Shown here: positions 13,601-23,978 of the stretch, piece after piece | How the letters are laid out: each line of letters begins with the position of its first letter | Numbering within the stretch: the stretch's first letter is position 1 | Origin: Thoreauomyces humboldtii | Taxonomy: Eukaryota > Chytridiomycota > Chytridiomycetes > Spizellomycetales > Powellomycetaceae | NCBI GenBank assembly: GCA_027596035.1 | Contig: JADGJA010000048.1 | Coordinates: 517-56,736 of the forward strand | Direction: 5' to 3' | DNA: 56,220 nucleotides | The notes under the pieces: model-generated | What the model saw: only the letters and a program-made list of their open reading frames with translations | Database searches by the model: none | What the model was told of the DNA's origin: nothing | Position numbers and translations under genes: made by a program

Positions 13601-16463
13601 TCGAGGCTCGAGCGAGACTCGACTAGCTTTGCCATCCCTTCGATTGTCGGGGTCTGCATGATGTCGACCATGGAGAGGATAACGTCGGATCTGAGCATCC
13701 TAGCAGAGAGTTGGATGGCGTGGAGGGAGTCCATCCCGAGCTGGAAGATGGATGTGGTCGGTGTGATGGTGTCGCGAGGAATGTTGATGAGATCCGCTAC
13801 GAGACCCTGAATGGCGATCTCGATCGGTGACCATGTGTGGACTTCCGAGACCGTTTCGTCATCGGGAGAAGCCGATGCTGCTGCTGCTGTAGCTGCTTCG
13901 CTCTCCAGCTCTTCTAGCACCTTCATCAAGGTCCTCCGATCGACCTTGCCGGCCGCACCTCTCGGAAGCTCCGTGACGACAACATAGACTGTAGGGACAA
14001 CAGCGCGAGAGAGTCTCAATCTCGCGACGCTCTGAACCCTGCGCTCGATCCCTGTTCCCTCCCGCAATCCCACCTTTCCGTCACATGCTGTCCTCGCTGG
14101 CTCGCCTCCGACAGCCATGAAAGCGACCAGTACGTCTCTCTGACCGTCTCTTTTCCTGACGCAGGTGAGGACGTCCCTGATCTCCCTTGTCTCCGACAAA
14201 GCGACGTTAATCTCCGCGAGCTCGATCCTCACGCCATTCATCTTTATCTGATCATCCCTGCGACCGTAGCAGTGGACCTGACCGTCATGGAGCATGCGAG
14301 CCACATCGCCGGTCCGATACATGCGACCGAGTCCCGGAACCTCGACGAACCGCTCGGCCGTAAGTTCCGGTCGGTTGAGGTATCCTCTCGCGACTTGGAG
14401 TCCGCCGACGCAGAGCTCTCCAAGATATCCGCAGGGGAGAGGTAGGAGTAGAGGGTCTTCGAACGCGACGATGGAAGCTGAGCAAGACGCGAGGGTGCGT
14501 CCGATACGACCGACTGGGGTGGTGGAGCGAACGTCATCGTTGACGACACACACGTTGGTGGCCTCGGTGGGTCCGTACGCGTTGATGAGTTGGACACCAT
14601 CCTTTCGTCCGAACTCGTCCTGTATCCGCTGTGTGAGAGCCTCTCCCGTCTGAATAAGGACTTGAAGCGTCGGGACGCTGTCTCGGTCGAGGAGAGCGAT
14701 GGCGGTGGACGTCAGATCAAGGTGCGTAACTCTGAGGGACCGTATGGTGGCGGCCAGGTCACCGAACACGAGGTCATGAGCAGCCGAGCAGAGCGTTACA
14801 CCGGTGGAGAAGGCGTAGAAGATGTCGTAGACCGACACGTCGAAGACGTATCCTGCCCCTTGCAGAACGCGAGTCTCGCCGGGAACGGTAGGAGGGTAAA
14901 GGTCGGTGAGGGACTGGAGGTTGCTGGACACGTTTCCGTGCTCGATCATCACCCCCTTTGGCAGGCCCGTGGTTCCCGAGGTGTACAGCACGTACGCCAG
15001 GTCCGACTGACTGATCTCGACATCCAGGTTCTTCGTATCCAAGTCCTCACCCTCTTCCTCGCCGTCGTCCTCCACATCCTCGACGCAGACCACCTTTAGC
15101 CCATCCACCTCGAGTAGATGCCTGTACGCTCTGCACGTTACGGCTATCTCTGCCTTGGCGTCTCCAATGATGAATCCGACTCGGTCGACAGGTGCGGCAT
15201 GCTCGATCGGGAGATAGGCCATGCCGAGCTTCAGGATGGCGAGGATCACGACGTAGATGGTCGGACTTTTTCTCAATATTATCGGCACAATTGTGCCGCG
15301 TTGAACAGGGTGAGTACGTTTCAGACGCCAAGCGAGACGGTTGGCACGCCTGTTGAGCTCCTCGTAGGTAAAGGACTGAATGTGGCGCGCGATGGTAGAT
15401 CCATCATCAGAGCCGTCCATAGCCGACCAAAGGTAGTCGAGAGCGATGCGAGACGGGTTGTGGAGGGCGTGGTATTCCATGTGTTGGTGCATCAGGAGGT
15501 AGGTCGATGGGACCGGGGTTGGGTGAGGGTTTTGAAGCGCCACGGGAGGAGGACTGAAGGCAGGAAGGATAATGTGGGCCAAAGTGGCGAGGCTAACCTC
15601 GTACTGCCGAAGAAGGATCTCAGCGTGCGCGGGTGGGAGGGTGCCAGGGTGGCGAAGGGTAACCGAGAGTAACTCGTCATCGGTGTGGAAGGTGAGCACC
15701 AAGTCGGATTCGGGGATGTCAGAAGGCTGGCAATGATGACAACGATGAGCATTCGGTAGTTCTGAGGTGGTCGCAGACGGCGTTCACGACAGCTTACAAT
15801 CTCATGGCCTCCTTGAATCACCCAGGTATCGAGAAGTCTATACTCCTCTCTTTCTTCGTCTTGCTCCAGCGCACCAAGAATCTCGCTCAACGTGCCAGAC
15901 TTATTTGCCTCCACATTCCGCCCATCTCTGTCGACAGCGCGGACCATCTCCTCGTCATCCCCAAGTTCAACGGATACCTTGACGCGCAGGACGGCCAGAC
16001 CGTCGACGACGCTGACGCCGAACGCAATGTCCCGCTGTCCGGTGTAGGAAGCCAAGATGCGGGCCCAAGCGGCACGCTGGAGACATTCCAGAGTGAGAGA
16101 GTTTCCAGTTGCATATGTACGGAGAGCACGCCCCGAAAGACTTGCGACATGAACCGTCGTATGCATGGAACAAGGTTCGTGAGGATCAATAGGAGTTGGA
16201 AGGAGATTTGGGAAAGGTTCGAGTTTGGGCATGTCGGAGAGATAGACTCGCCAGAAGGCGGCATGGTTGTCGAGAAGTTCGGGCATGGCGTCCCGCGCCG
16301 GTAGCTCTATGCTCGCTGTGAAAGGGAGATGAACTTCAATGAAAAATGCGCTATCTAAGAGTCGCTGGGAACACTTACCGTCGGTGATGCCTGATGGCTG
16401 ATTGACGGACGCGGTGACGCTTCGAGGAACACCCGCTTTGGTTGAAGTGTTGACAGGATGCAT
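1646..16463 (-). CDS. Four-module siderophore-type NRPS
   Basis: Large non-ribosomal peptide synthetase, probably cytosolic, expected to join hydroxamate amino acids into a siderophore. Eleven exons (16463-16379, 16315-15798, 15726-13207, 13135-12730, 12663-12278, 12210-8938, 8875-8281, 8211-5798, 5735-5400, 5329-3893, 3829-1646) are all in phase and give 4,717 residues. Order: C-terminal half of a condensation domain (about 30-200, no HHxxxDG), then four A-T-C modules. Adenylation motifs LYTSGTTG, LYTSGTSQG, LFTSGTTG and LFTSGTEG lie near residues 449, 1547, 2633 and 3746. Carrier serines sit in LGMDSL, LGIDSL, LGLDSI and LGLDSI. Condensation motifs read HHAIYDA, HHAVYDG, HHALYDG and LHTLYDG, each keeping the second His. 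Length resembles SidC-type ferrichrome synthetases, but the usual terminal T-C-T-C repeats are absent. The last C domain may release or cyclise the product. Specificity is inferred from neighbours. The exact C-terminus is the least certain part. Confidence 0.9.
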
Positions 16464-17466
16464 GGTCTATGTCTAATCTGACAGTATAGTGAGGTGCCTT
16501 GCGAGTGAGAGATTCACGAAACGCAATGATGAGACGAGGGCAACAGATGATAACTCGCACTTTTCTTGGTGATTTCCACACACCAAGAGAGGGAAGATGC
16601 GAGACAAGGAACCGGAAGAAGCGCGTAGGGTACCTGACGAGCCGAGAACCATCCGGTGCTTCACGGTGGGCCGGCAGATCGTGCACTGCATGCACTGCGG
16701 ACGCCATGCGATCCTTCGGAAGGGTGGCCGTCGATGACCAGGAGGAGCGACGACGATGGACGACGGGAGCATGCATCGAATGCTGGCGAGACCGAGAGAA
16801 GCCGCGACGCGCGCAAACCGGAAACGACGTTCCGAACTTCCGACGACCTTCATGGTTGCCGATGTGTTGTAAAGAAAACACCAAAAATTAAAAAACCTTA
16901 CTTCTGTGTACAAAACAACGAACCCGAAGCCAATGCCGCGGAAACCATTCGTGCCGATGTCCAGTTATCGGGTATCCTCCAGACACCTGGTAGAGCGCCA
17001 CTTCTGGGTTCCGGTACGACCACCCAGCGCAGCACTCCGGGATCACGATGGGATTGACTCGTTCCGTTCCGCGCTGCTGCCCAAACCGACTCACCAACCC
17101 CACCTTCGCGCACTTTCCACATTGCAGTAAACTATACCTCCAGGCTACGATGTACACCGCGTCGGCATTCTTCTCTTCCGTTCCGTCTCTTGTCCCCGAA
17201 ACCGCATCTCCGTTCATGGCTCCCGTATGTCATCCCATGTGGTGTTCACACTTTCGCGCCGTAGGCTTGCTCGGAGATCCAAGACTATCCTAGCTGACTC
17301 GTATTTAATCCATCGTACTATCAAGCCTTTTGCTGCTCTCGGCATCACGATCTCATGAGCATTTGTTTAGGCAGTGGGTTTTTGGTGATATGCCCGCAAA
17401 CACCCGTCAAAACCCATATACTAACCTTGTCAGTGTTTTACAGTGTCCCTCAACGTTGATCCTCTC
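16464..17466. promoter_or_regulatory. Divergent promoter region, NRPS / N-acyltransferase
   Basis: About 1 kb separates the two divergent start codons, so the region probably carries both promoters. I see no credible gene in it. Iron-responsive GATA factors of fungi bind ATCWGATAA-like sites. Here only isolated GATAA words occur (plus strand near 16549, minus strand near 16966), neither with the full consensus. A CCAAT word occurs near 16930, of the kind used by the CBC/HapX system. These are too common to prove iron control. Confidence 0.35.
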
Positions 17467-18262
17467 ATGATTGCTACCAATGGCGCCGTCACTGCTGTTC
17501 GGAAGCAACGGCCGACCACGGCGCCAACTACCCGCGATGCTGGTCAGTAAACCTTTCTCACGCGCATTCCAAACCATTCCATAACTAACCCAGGAAACCA
17601 AACACTCAGTGCGGCCATTCATGAACCCATCAGCATTCCACCCTATCCCAGCCAAACCCGCCGCCGGGACGCTCCTCCACGCACGATACCTCTCAGTCCT
17701 CGGACAGACGCTAACCATCCGGGCGGCAGACTCAGGCACAGACATTCCTCTCCTCCACTCCTGGCACAACCAACCGCGGGTGAACGCCTTCTGGAACGAG
17801 GCCGGCGACGAAGCTCACCAACTCGCTTATCTGACGTCCGTCACCTCCAGCGCTCACTCGATCCCCTGCATCGGCAGTCTCGACGGTGTTCCCTTCCTGT
17901 ACCTCGAAGTGTACTGGGTCGCGCACGACCTCCTCGGTCGTCATCTGGCTGCCCAGCCTTACGACCGCGGGTTCCACGCGCTGGTCGGAAATGAGCGACT
18001 CCGGGGTGCTCATCGAGCAAAGGAGTGGATCGCAGCCGTCCTCGACTGGGCGTTCGAGGACTGCAAGGAGACGAAAAGGGTGCTCGTCGAGCCCCGTATC
18101 GACAATGGTGCCATCATCGGTTACTGTTGCAACGCCGGAGCCACCTTCTTGGGTTCCCTGAGACTGCCCCACAAGACGTCAGCCATATTGATGACCACGA
18201 GAAGCGAGTGGGAGCAGAGGAGGAGGAGGAAGAACTTGCGATCTTTCATGGCTAGGCTGTAA
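17467..18262 (+). CDS. IucB/SidF-type siderophore N-acyltransferase
   Basis: GNAT-fold acyltransferase of the Acetyltransf_8 (IucB, MbtK, SidF, SidL) type. It is expected to transfer an acyl group from acyl-CoA to the N5-hydroxyl amine of hydroxyornithine. Model: exon 1 17467-17542, exon 2 17610-18262, 242 residues. The family signature HNQPRVNAFWNE sits near residue 77, followed by HSIPCIG, the DRGFHALVG segment and VEPRIDNGAIIGY. The first exon depends on a GTCAGT donor and CTCAG acceptor. If that is wrong, the protein would start at ATG 17621, which still keeps the whole domain. It lies downstream of the shared promoter with the NRPS and 0.9 kb before the monooxygenase fusion on the same strand. 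It is clearly paralogous to the C-terminal domain of that fusion, suggesting a different acyl donor or step. No targeting signal such as a C-terminal peroxisomal SKL is present. Confidence 0.85.
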
Positions 18263-19154
18263 GCCCTACCCGAGGCTTTGTCTTCACTCAGCATCTGTGA
18301 CCCCCATTCCATGCTAGAATTCCACCTTTTCCTTCGTTTTATTCTCCATCGACTACCGTATCTGAGAACTTCCGTCGGTTGCATTTTTAGACAGCTCCAG
18401 CAGACTGTTGAATAGCTGCCCGCATTGAGAAAAACGTTTGTTCTACCATGCAAGCCGAGATTGAATCCTTGGAGTGGACTGATGCATCATCCTTTCTTTG
18501 GGTCGAGTTGGCCGGACGAGAGAGAGTCAGAGGTTGTTTGCTGCCATCGGGGCAACCACCATCGGAACGGCGTGGCGCAAAATTGGCCAAAAACCTTACA
18601 CCGGCTCGGAAGCAGACTTCCCGGAACGTCTTGTTTGACTTGTTGAGCAAGTCTGGCTCCTCTACTGCACATCGGATCGGGGAGGGAAAGAAACAGCTCT
18701 CGGGACTGCTCATGTGTCCCGCGCATCCGCATCCGCATCATCGGAGACTCTTACCACCCCCATCATCATATCGGACCTTTCCGACTCCGGCCCCGGTGTC
18801 ACAGCCTCGAGAAGTCCCCTCTTGCAATGTCGCGCTACCCGTAACTTGCAATTTGAGTTTTTTTTTCTCATTGAAACCCGAGAAAATCAACAACGCGGGC
18901 GGAAGAGGATGGGCATGCGCGATTGATGTTCCCGAGCGAGTCCTTTCGTTCGTTCGCCGAGCGTGACAACTCCGATGAGGGGATGTGAGAGTGCGTTCCC
19001 TATTCCACGTGCGTGTCTCGGAGGTGGTCATACATAAACCTTCCGCAGAAGCCTAACAGGGGTTCGTGACTGGTCTTATACCCACACGAGAGAGTCCTCC
19101 GTCTTTCGCTTCTCAAAAAGCAGAGCTGTGTACCATAAACTCCCCGGACCCAAG
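18263..19154. promoter_or_regulatory. Intergenic region / promoter of monooxygenase fusion
   Basis: This 0.9-kb gap separates the acyltransferase stop from the monooxygenase start. ORFs on both strands in it lack family motifs and splice logic, so I read it as non-coding. A short run of repeated CATCCG/CATC words occurs at 18722-18745. I find no ATCWGATAA element. Confidence 0.4.
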
Positions 19155-21652
19155 ATGCTTGTCAGACATACCTCGACGGCCACGCCGCTGCGGCCATCAC
19201 TACCTGCTTCTACTTCCACTACTGCCAACGCACCATCACCGCTTGAGTTTGATGTCCTGTGCGTCGGATTCGGACCCGCCGGATTAGCCATCGGAGCCGC
19301 CATGGCCGATCGAGGCGTCATCACGGCCCAAGGTATGTCGCAAACCATCGACGACAGCATCAGCAGTAGCGGCAGCAACAACCGTTTGGACGTGCACTTT
19401 GTGGAACGGCAGCAATCGTTTCAGTGGCATGGAGGCATGCTGATTGACAACACCAGGATGCAGATCCCTTTCGTCAAGGTAAGTTAAGAATACGGGGGAG
19501 TAATTAATGTGAATAGTGATAGCTGACTTTTTCTGTTCATGTTTTTGTTGTTGCCCAGGACCTGTCCAGTCTTCGCGACCCCTCCTCGAGCTTCACCTTC
19601 CTCCGGTACCTGAAAGAAAAGGACAGACTCGTCGCGTTCCTCAATCTCGGATGCTGGAATCCCTACCGGGTTGAATTCAATGACTACCTCCGATGGGCAG
19701 CCGAAAAGCTCGCCGCGAACTGCTCTTACGGAGAGCGGGTCGAGTCTGTCGAACCCGTCCTCTCCAGGCCCGGAGTGGCCGTGAACAAGGTCCGGATCGT
19801 ATCGGTCGACGATCGGACGGGAGAACGTATCGTCAGAGTGTCGAAGACCGTGGTGGTTGCTATAGGCGGTCAACCGTCGTATCCGGACTTCTACCATCGG
19901 TACGTCAGTGGAAGGGACCACGGCGAGACCACGGAACGAGCAATCCACACCGCGCATTACAAGTGGAAGACTCCAACCATGCTTCCGGACGCAGCCGCTC
20001 CCTACCACCTTGTGGTGGTGGGTGGAGGTCAAAGCGCTGCCGAGGTGTTCGTGGACCTCGGTCGTCGATACCCCAATGCGACCGTGACGCTCGTGTTCCG
20101 ATCCTCGGCACTGAGACCGTCGGACGCCAGTCCTTTCGTCAACGAAATCTTCAACCCCGAAGCGCGAGACGAGTTCTACAACCGGAGTCACGAGCAAAGA
20201 CGGGCGAGCATTCGAGCCGACCTGGCGACAAACTACTCAGTCGTCAACGAGAAGCTGATCGAGGACATTTACGCCATGATGTATCGACAGGGTCTCCCCG
20301 GAGCGGAGAAAAATCCGCAGCATGTTTTGCTCCCTCACCACGAGATCAGAGCCATGAGGGATGCTGACGGCGGTATCGCTCTGGATCTTGCGGACACATT
20401 CGTGGACTCTTCCGCCACAGTGACTCACACTTACGATGCGGTGTTCTTTGGATCGGGATATGCAAGGTCCGCCCATCTCGACATGCTGCGTCCGCTCGCT
20501 CCCTACTTGAAACGAGATTCCGTCACAGACAATCTAGTCGTAGGCAGGGACTACCGGGTGGCAACTACGGAGGGCTTCACGGCCGGCGTCTACGTCCAGG
20601 GTTGCTGCGAGGAGACGCACGGTCTCTCCGACACCTTGCTGTCGGTGTTAGGTGTTAGGGGAGGAGAGATTCTCTACTCGATCCAGAACCACCTGACAAC
20701 GGTCGACACAGTGAGCGCGAGCACGAAGCGGTCCGCTCTCAAGATTGATCACCGAGACATCGGGTTCGCCTCTCCGCCTCCTTCACCGACGTCGAACCCT
20801 TTCCACCTCGTGCACACCGCCGCCGCAAGCAATGCATCGTCCTACTCGTCCTTTGCCTCGGATCGAAACATAGGGACTGAGCCCTCGGACGTGCACTCTG
20901 ACACGCGAGATGCATCTTCTTCCTCCTCATCCTCCAACGACAACGAGGAAGACGACGATGACGTCGACCGAAACTCCAACCCGCCCTCAGACAATCCCGT
21001 TCCCGTCAACCGGACGCCCAACTCATTTCCCTTGCACCCACTGCCGCCCAGCAAGCCACTCCCGGGCACGATCCTTTTCTCAAAATACATTCCCGCTTTC
21101 CACGAGACATTTACGCTCCGTGTCGCCTCCTTCTCGGACGTTCCCCGACTCACGCGATGGCACAACCAGCCTCGAGTCGCAGAGTTTTGGAACGAGCTTG
21201 GAGACGAGTCCCACCACCACGCATACCTCACGACTCTCCTTTGCACTCCTCACTCGATCCCATGCATCGGGGAGTTCGACGGCACCGCGTTCTCGTATTT
21301 TGAGATCTACTGGGCGGCTTGGGACAACATCGGGAGGTACTATTCCGCGTTACCGGACGACCGAGGTTTCCATCTCCTCGTCGGCGAGGAGACGTATCGA
21401 GGTCCTCATCGAGTCGAAGCGTGGATGGAAGCTGTGTTGGAGTTCATGTGGACGGACTGCGAGAAAACGGAGAGGATCGTGTTGGAACCAAGGTCGGACA
21501 ATGCCAAGATGGTCGGGTATCTCGGGAACCATGGGTTCAAGTTCAGCGGGGAGCTGGCATTGAAGCACAAAAAGGCTGCGTTCATGGTGTTGGAGAGGAA
21601 GGACGTCGCGGGGTTGACGAGGAAGCCGCAGCTTGTCTTGTCGGCAAAGTAG
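19155..21652 (+). CDS. L-ornithine N5-monooxygenase fused to N5-acyltransferase
   Basis: Bifunctional siderophore precursor enzyme of 805 residues in two exons (19155-19478, 19559-21652). Residues about 30-500 form an SidA/PvdA-type flavin N-hydroxylating monooxygenase. The FAD-binding VGFGPAGLAIGA is at 37-48, the NADPH-binding VVVGGGQSAAEV near 260, and the C-terminal signature QGCCEETHGLSDTLLSVL near 455. The intron interrupts the conserved IPFVK/DLSSLRDP segment. Residues about 500-605 are a serine- and acid-rich linker. Residues about 608-790 are an Acetyltransf_8 domain with HNQPRVAEFWNE near 643 and VLEPRSDNAKMVGY, similar to the free acyltransferase upstream. The predicted chemistry is ornithine to N5-hydroxyornithine to N5-acyl-N5-hydroxyornithine on one polypeptide. 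In well-studied ascomycetes these activities are separate proteins. ATG 19155 was chosen because upstream in-frame sequence lacks another ATG. The acyl donor cannot be read from sequence. Confidence 0.92.
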
Positions 21653-21843
21653 AGCAACGAGCTGACATTTTTTCCTAGAAAGGCTCTCCCTTGATCTTTC
21701 TTTCTTTAATTACACAGAACACAGAGTGATCCGTGCGCTTGCCACCCAAGTCCGATGTCGTGCGGCTCGTGGTATCGCTGCATGTGTTCGGATAGAGGTT
21801 CATCAAAAGGATCCGCCGAGGACTCGAGCTAGGGGAGACCGCA

Positions 21844-22012
21844 ATAGTCGAGCAAGCCTCACCGGTAATTTTCTCCATCCGCATACCATGTCATTTTGAA
21901 GCTGGACCCATCTCGCGCCGGTGTCCAGCAAAAAGTGGAACTGGAGAAGATTACCGGTAAGGCTGCTCGACTATCGACGGGTCCCGCTTCAAAATGACAT
22001 GGTATGCGGATG
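21844..22012. repeat. Rearranged inverted repeat (order L1-L2 / rc L1-rc L2)
   Basis: Two adjacent ~33-bp elements, L1 (21844-21876) and L2 (21877-21909), recur as reverse complements at 21943-21974 (of L1) and 21979-22012 (of L2). Their order is kept, whereas a simple palindrome would reverse it. Identity is about 90% by eye. Such an order results if a tandem (L1-L2)n array is copied in inverse orientation. The element abuts the GCR1_C relic and could be part of a transposon terminus. Confidence 0.8.
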
Positions 22013-22084
22013 GACTTCCGGATGTCAAAACGCGTCTGCACAAAATGCAGGAAGCCACACGGGCTACAGATTCTTCAATGACTG

Positions 22085-22691
22085 GCAACTCTTCGCCAAG
22101 AAGTCACGGATCTGAATGACAGAACTGCAACCGCCAATCGCCAGGGCATTACAGCTGTTATTGCTTCTCTTGCCCGTATAGGTGCTGTTCTTGCTACAGA
22201 ACTAGGAAAAAATCCTTTGTTTGAGGCGGCTTCAGAGACAGAACTCAGGTTCCAGGCAGCGTCTCCCCTTACGGTCCAACCAGCCGAGAGCTCAGGCTCC
22301 CCAGCATCGCTGACCTCATCTCCTGTTCGTGGATCTGTTATGCCGCCCGTGCAATACTATCGGATGAAGGATTCCGTGACCAATCTGAGAGGTCTTTGAA
22401 GGGAGTGGGACGAGGGCTTGGACGGTACACCCATCTGTATGCACACATGAAGCTGTCGACACAAGCTGGTGTGCCAATTTAACAGGCAGAAAGCGCTTTT
22501 CTAGGCGGAAGGTGCTCATCGACGCAATTCAAAGGCAGCTGGACGCAGAAGAGGGTGCAGATTTGGAAGTTGTGCTCACCCGCATGGAGGCAAGGAGAAC
22601 AGCAGCGGGGGACGGAAAGGGATGGAAAGAAGCCAAAAGCTCTCAATTTTTTTTTAAAGCGAGTAACATACACATCTTAGAAAGAGATTGA
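22085..22691 (+). pseudogene. Broken GCR1_C DNA-binding domain gene (Crypton-like relic)
   Basis: One plus-strand frame gives a coiled-coil-like segment (LNDRTATANRQGITAV near 22110), a Ser/Pro-rich stretch, then YYRMKDSVTNLRGL followed by a TGA at 22397-22399 where a Trp codon is expected, then REWDEGLDGTP. A one-base shift in a C-run near 22430 moves to the next frame, which continues RKRFSRRKVLIDAIQ to a stop at 22689-22691. The pattern WREW, G..G.PS, F..RR..II..I matches the GCR1_C DNA-binding domain. In fungi that domain is found in transcription factors and at the C-terminus of Crypton tyrosine-recombinase transposons. The recombinase part is not visible here, so the Crypton origin is an inference from the domain and from the surrounding repeats. 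The gene cannot make the full protein as it stands. Confidence 0.65.
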
Positions 22692-23330
22692 TAGAGAGGG
22701 GATGATCGTGCTCGTAACACTTGCGGCGTCGCCGAAGCTCTAATGTGGTCCCCGCGTCCCGTTGAAATTTCGCACTTTAGCCACCTTCAAACGGCAACGA
22801 CACTGGCAGCGTGCATCGGAAACTCCCGTCCTCAAGAAACCCTCGGAAAGCGTCCTCGAAACACTGGCGTCGTCCCCGAGGCTCTACCGTGATCCCCAAA
22901 GCTCTACCGCCTCCCGTCGAAATTTCGATCTTCAGACTGCGACTACGAAAGCACCATTCATGCAAAGTATCTCATGAAAGCGCAATCGTCGTTGATAAAC
23001 CCTCGATGATTGTCCTCGTAACACTTGCGGCGTCCCCGAAGCTGAATTGCGATGCCTGCGAGCAGTCTAAAAATTCGCATTTTAGCTCATCTGTGAGCCG
23101 TCCTAACACCACAAGCGTTCAGGGAGAGTACCTAAACCAAGCGTTCCCGTCCAAGATAAAACCTCGGAAAGCGTCCTCGAAACACCGGCGCTGTCTGCGT
23201 ACCGTCGAAAATCTTGCGTTTCTGCCCTTCTTTACACAGCGACAACGCCATCATCGTTCCTCCAAGGTACCTCAAAAAAGCGCTGATTATACGAGAAGCA
23301 AGGCCAGCAAGCAGGGGATAACGTACAAAT
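22692..23330. repeat. Degenerate ~150-bp tandem repeat array
   Basis: At least four diverged units can be aligned, with anchors such as TCGAAATTTCG (22766, 22918), GCATTTTAGC (23085), a TCCTCGAAACAC/TCCTCGTAACAC word (22709, 22852, 23011, 23177) and AAGTAC/AAGGTACCTCA words (22967, 23263). Unit length is about 150-165 bp. Shared words and word order with the satellite at 1-612 indicate a common family. No ORF in it looks like a gene. Confidence 0.65.
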
Positions 23331-23351
23331 GCATTTTCTGTAACCTCCACC

Positions 23352-23740
23352 TCACTGCGTGAAGTTGTATGTGATGTTTACCGTGATGTTCGATGCCCCC
23401 TGGAATGCTCCCGCCGCAAGCACTCCAGCTCCTGCGCCAGAGCCGCTCAACCCGCCCATCCTGCCCAACCTGTCGTCGTCCATCCTGCCCAACTCGATGT
23501 CTCCCATCCTGTCCAATCCATCACCCGGCTTGGCCGTCCTGGCGCTGTCGGACTGCATCCCGCCAGCAGTCGCAAGGGAGCTGCAGGCAAAAGCAAGGGC
23601 GAGGCTGGAGAAGGAGAAGGAGACCCGAGGAGAGGGGACTCAATGCACTGCTGAGCAAGCAGGTCCACTAAGGACTCCACAGTTGTCGGGGAGGTCATGG
23701 TTGTCAAGATGCTGCTCAAGATGCTCAAGATGCTGTTCCC
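23352..23740. other. GC-rich ORF island, strand unresolved
   Basis: Long open frames exist on both strands. On plus, from ATG 23389, a Pro/Ser/Leu-rich peptide with ILPN- and ILSN-type repeats ends in a Lys/Glu-rich helix. On minus, 23558-23352, a Gly-rich peptide with LGRM-like repeats ends in ITVNITYNFTQ. A short sequence periodicity (CATCCTGCCCAAC-like words every ~30-40 bp at 23458-23520) explains both repeats. I cannot decide which strand, if either, is coding, and I recognise no family. Confidence 0.25.
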
Positions 23741-23978
23741 AGCAAGCGGGGGGAAAGGCCGTCACCTCTCGGACGGTACTTCGGAGGGTACCTCAGTCCC
23801 AATTAAGGATTGGACAGCAGAAAATGCATTCAGGACTAAATTACGGAGAATTGATTACAAAAACTCCGCCATTACTCTGCGATTAGAACTCAGCAGGTTC
23901 TACTTAACAGCTTTTTCCTGGGGTTCTAGGATTCAGCGGAGGTTATCTCCAAAGTGCATTCATCACAAATCTCTCATC

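Noticed and set aside
16464..19154. Iron-responsive GATA sites controlling the cluster
   Set aside because: Only single GATAA words were found and none matched ATCWGATAA, so they are no more than chance would give in 2 kb.
21844..22012. Self-cleaving ribozyme or retrozyme in the inverted repeat
   Set aside because: No CTGATGA core or other hammerhead-type conserved sequence is present.
23352..23728. Glycine-rich minus-strand gene ending ITVNITYNFTQ
   Set aside because: The plus strand is equally open, no splice model joins the two minus frames, and a short DNA periodicity explains the repeats; it is listed only as unresolved.
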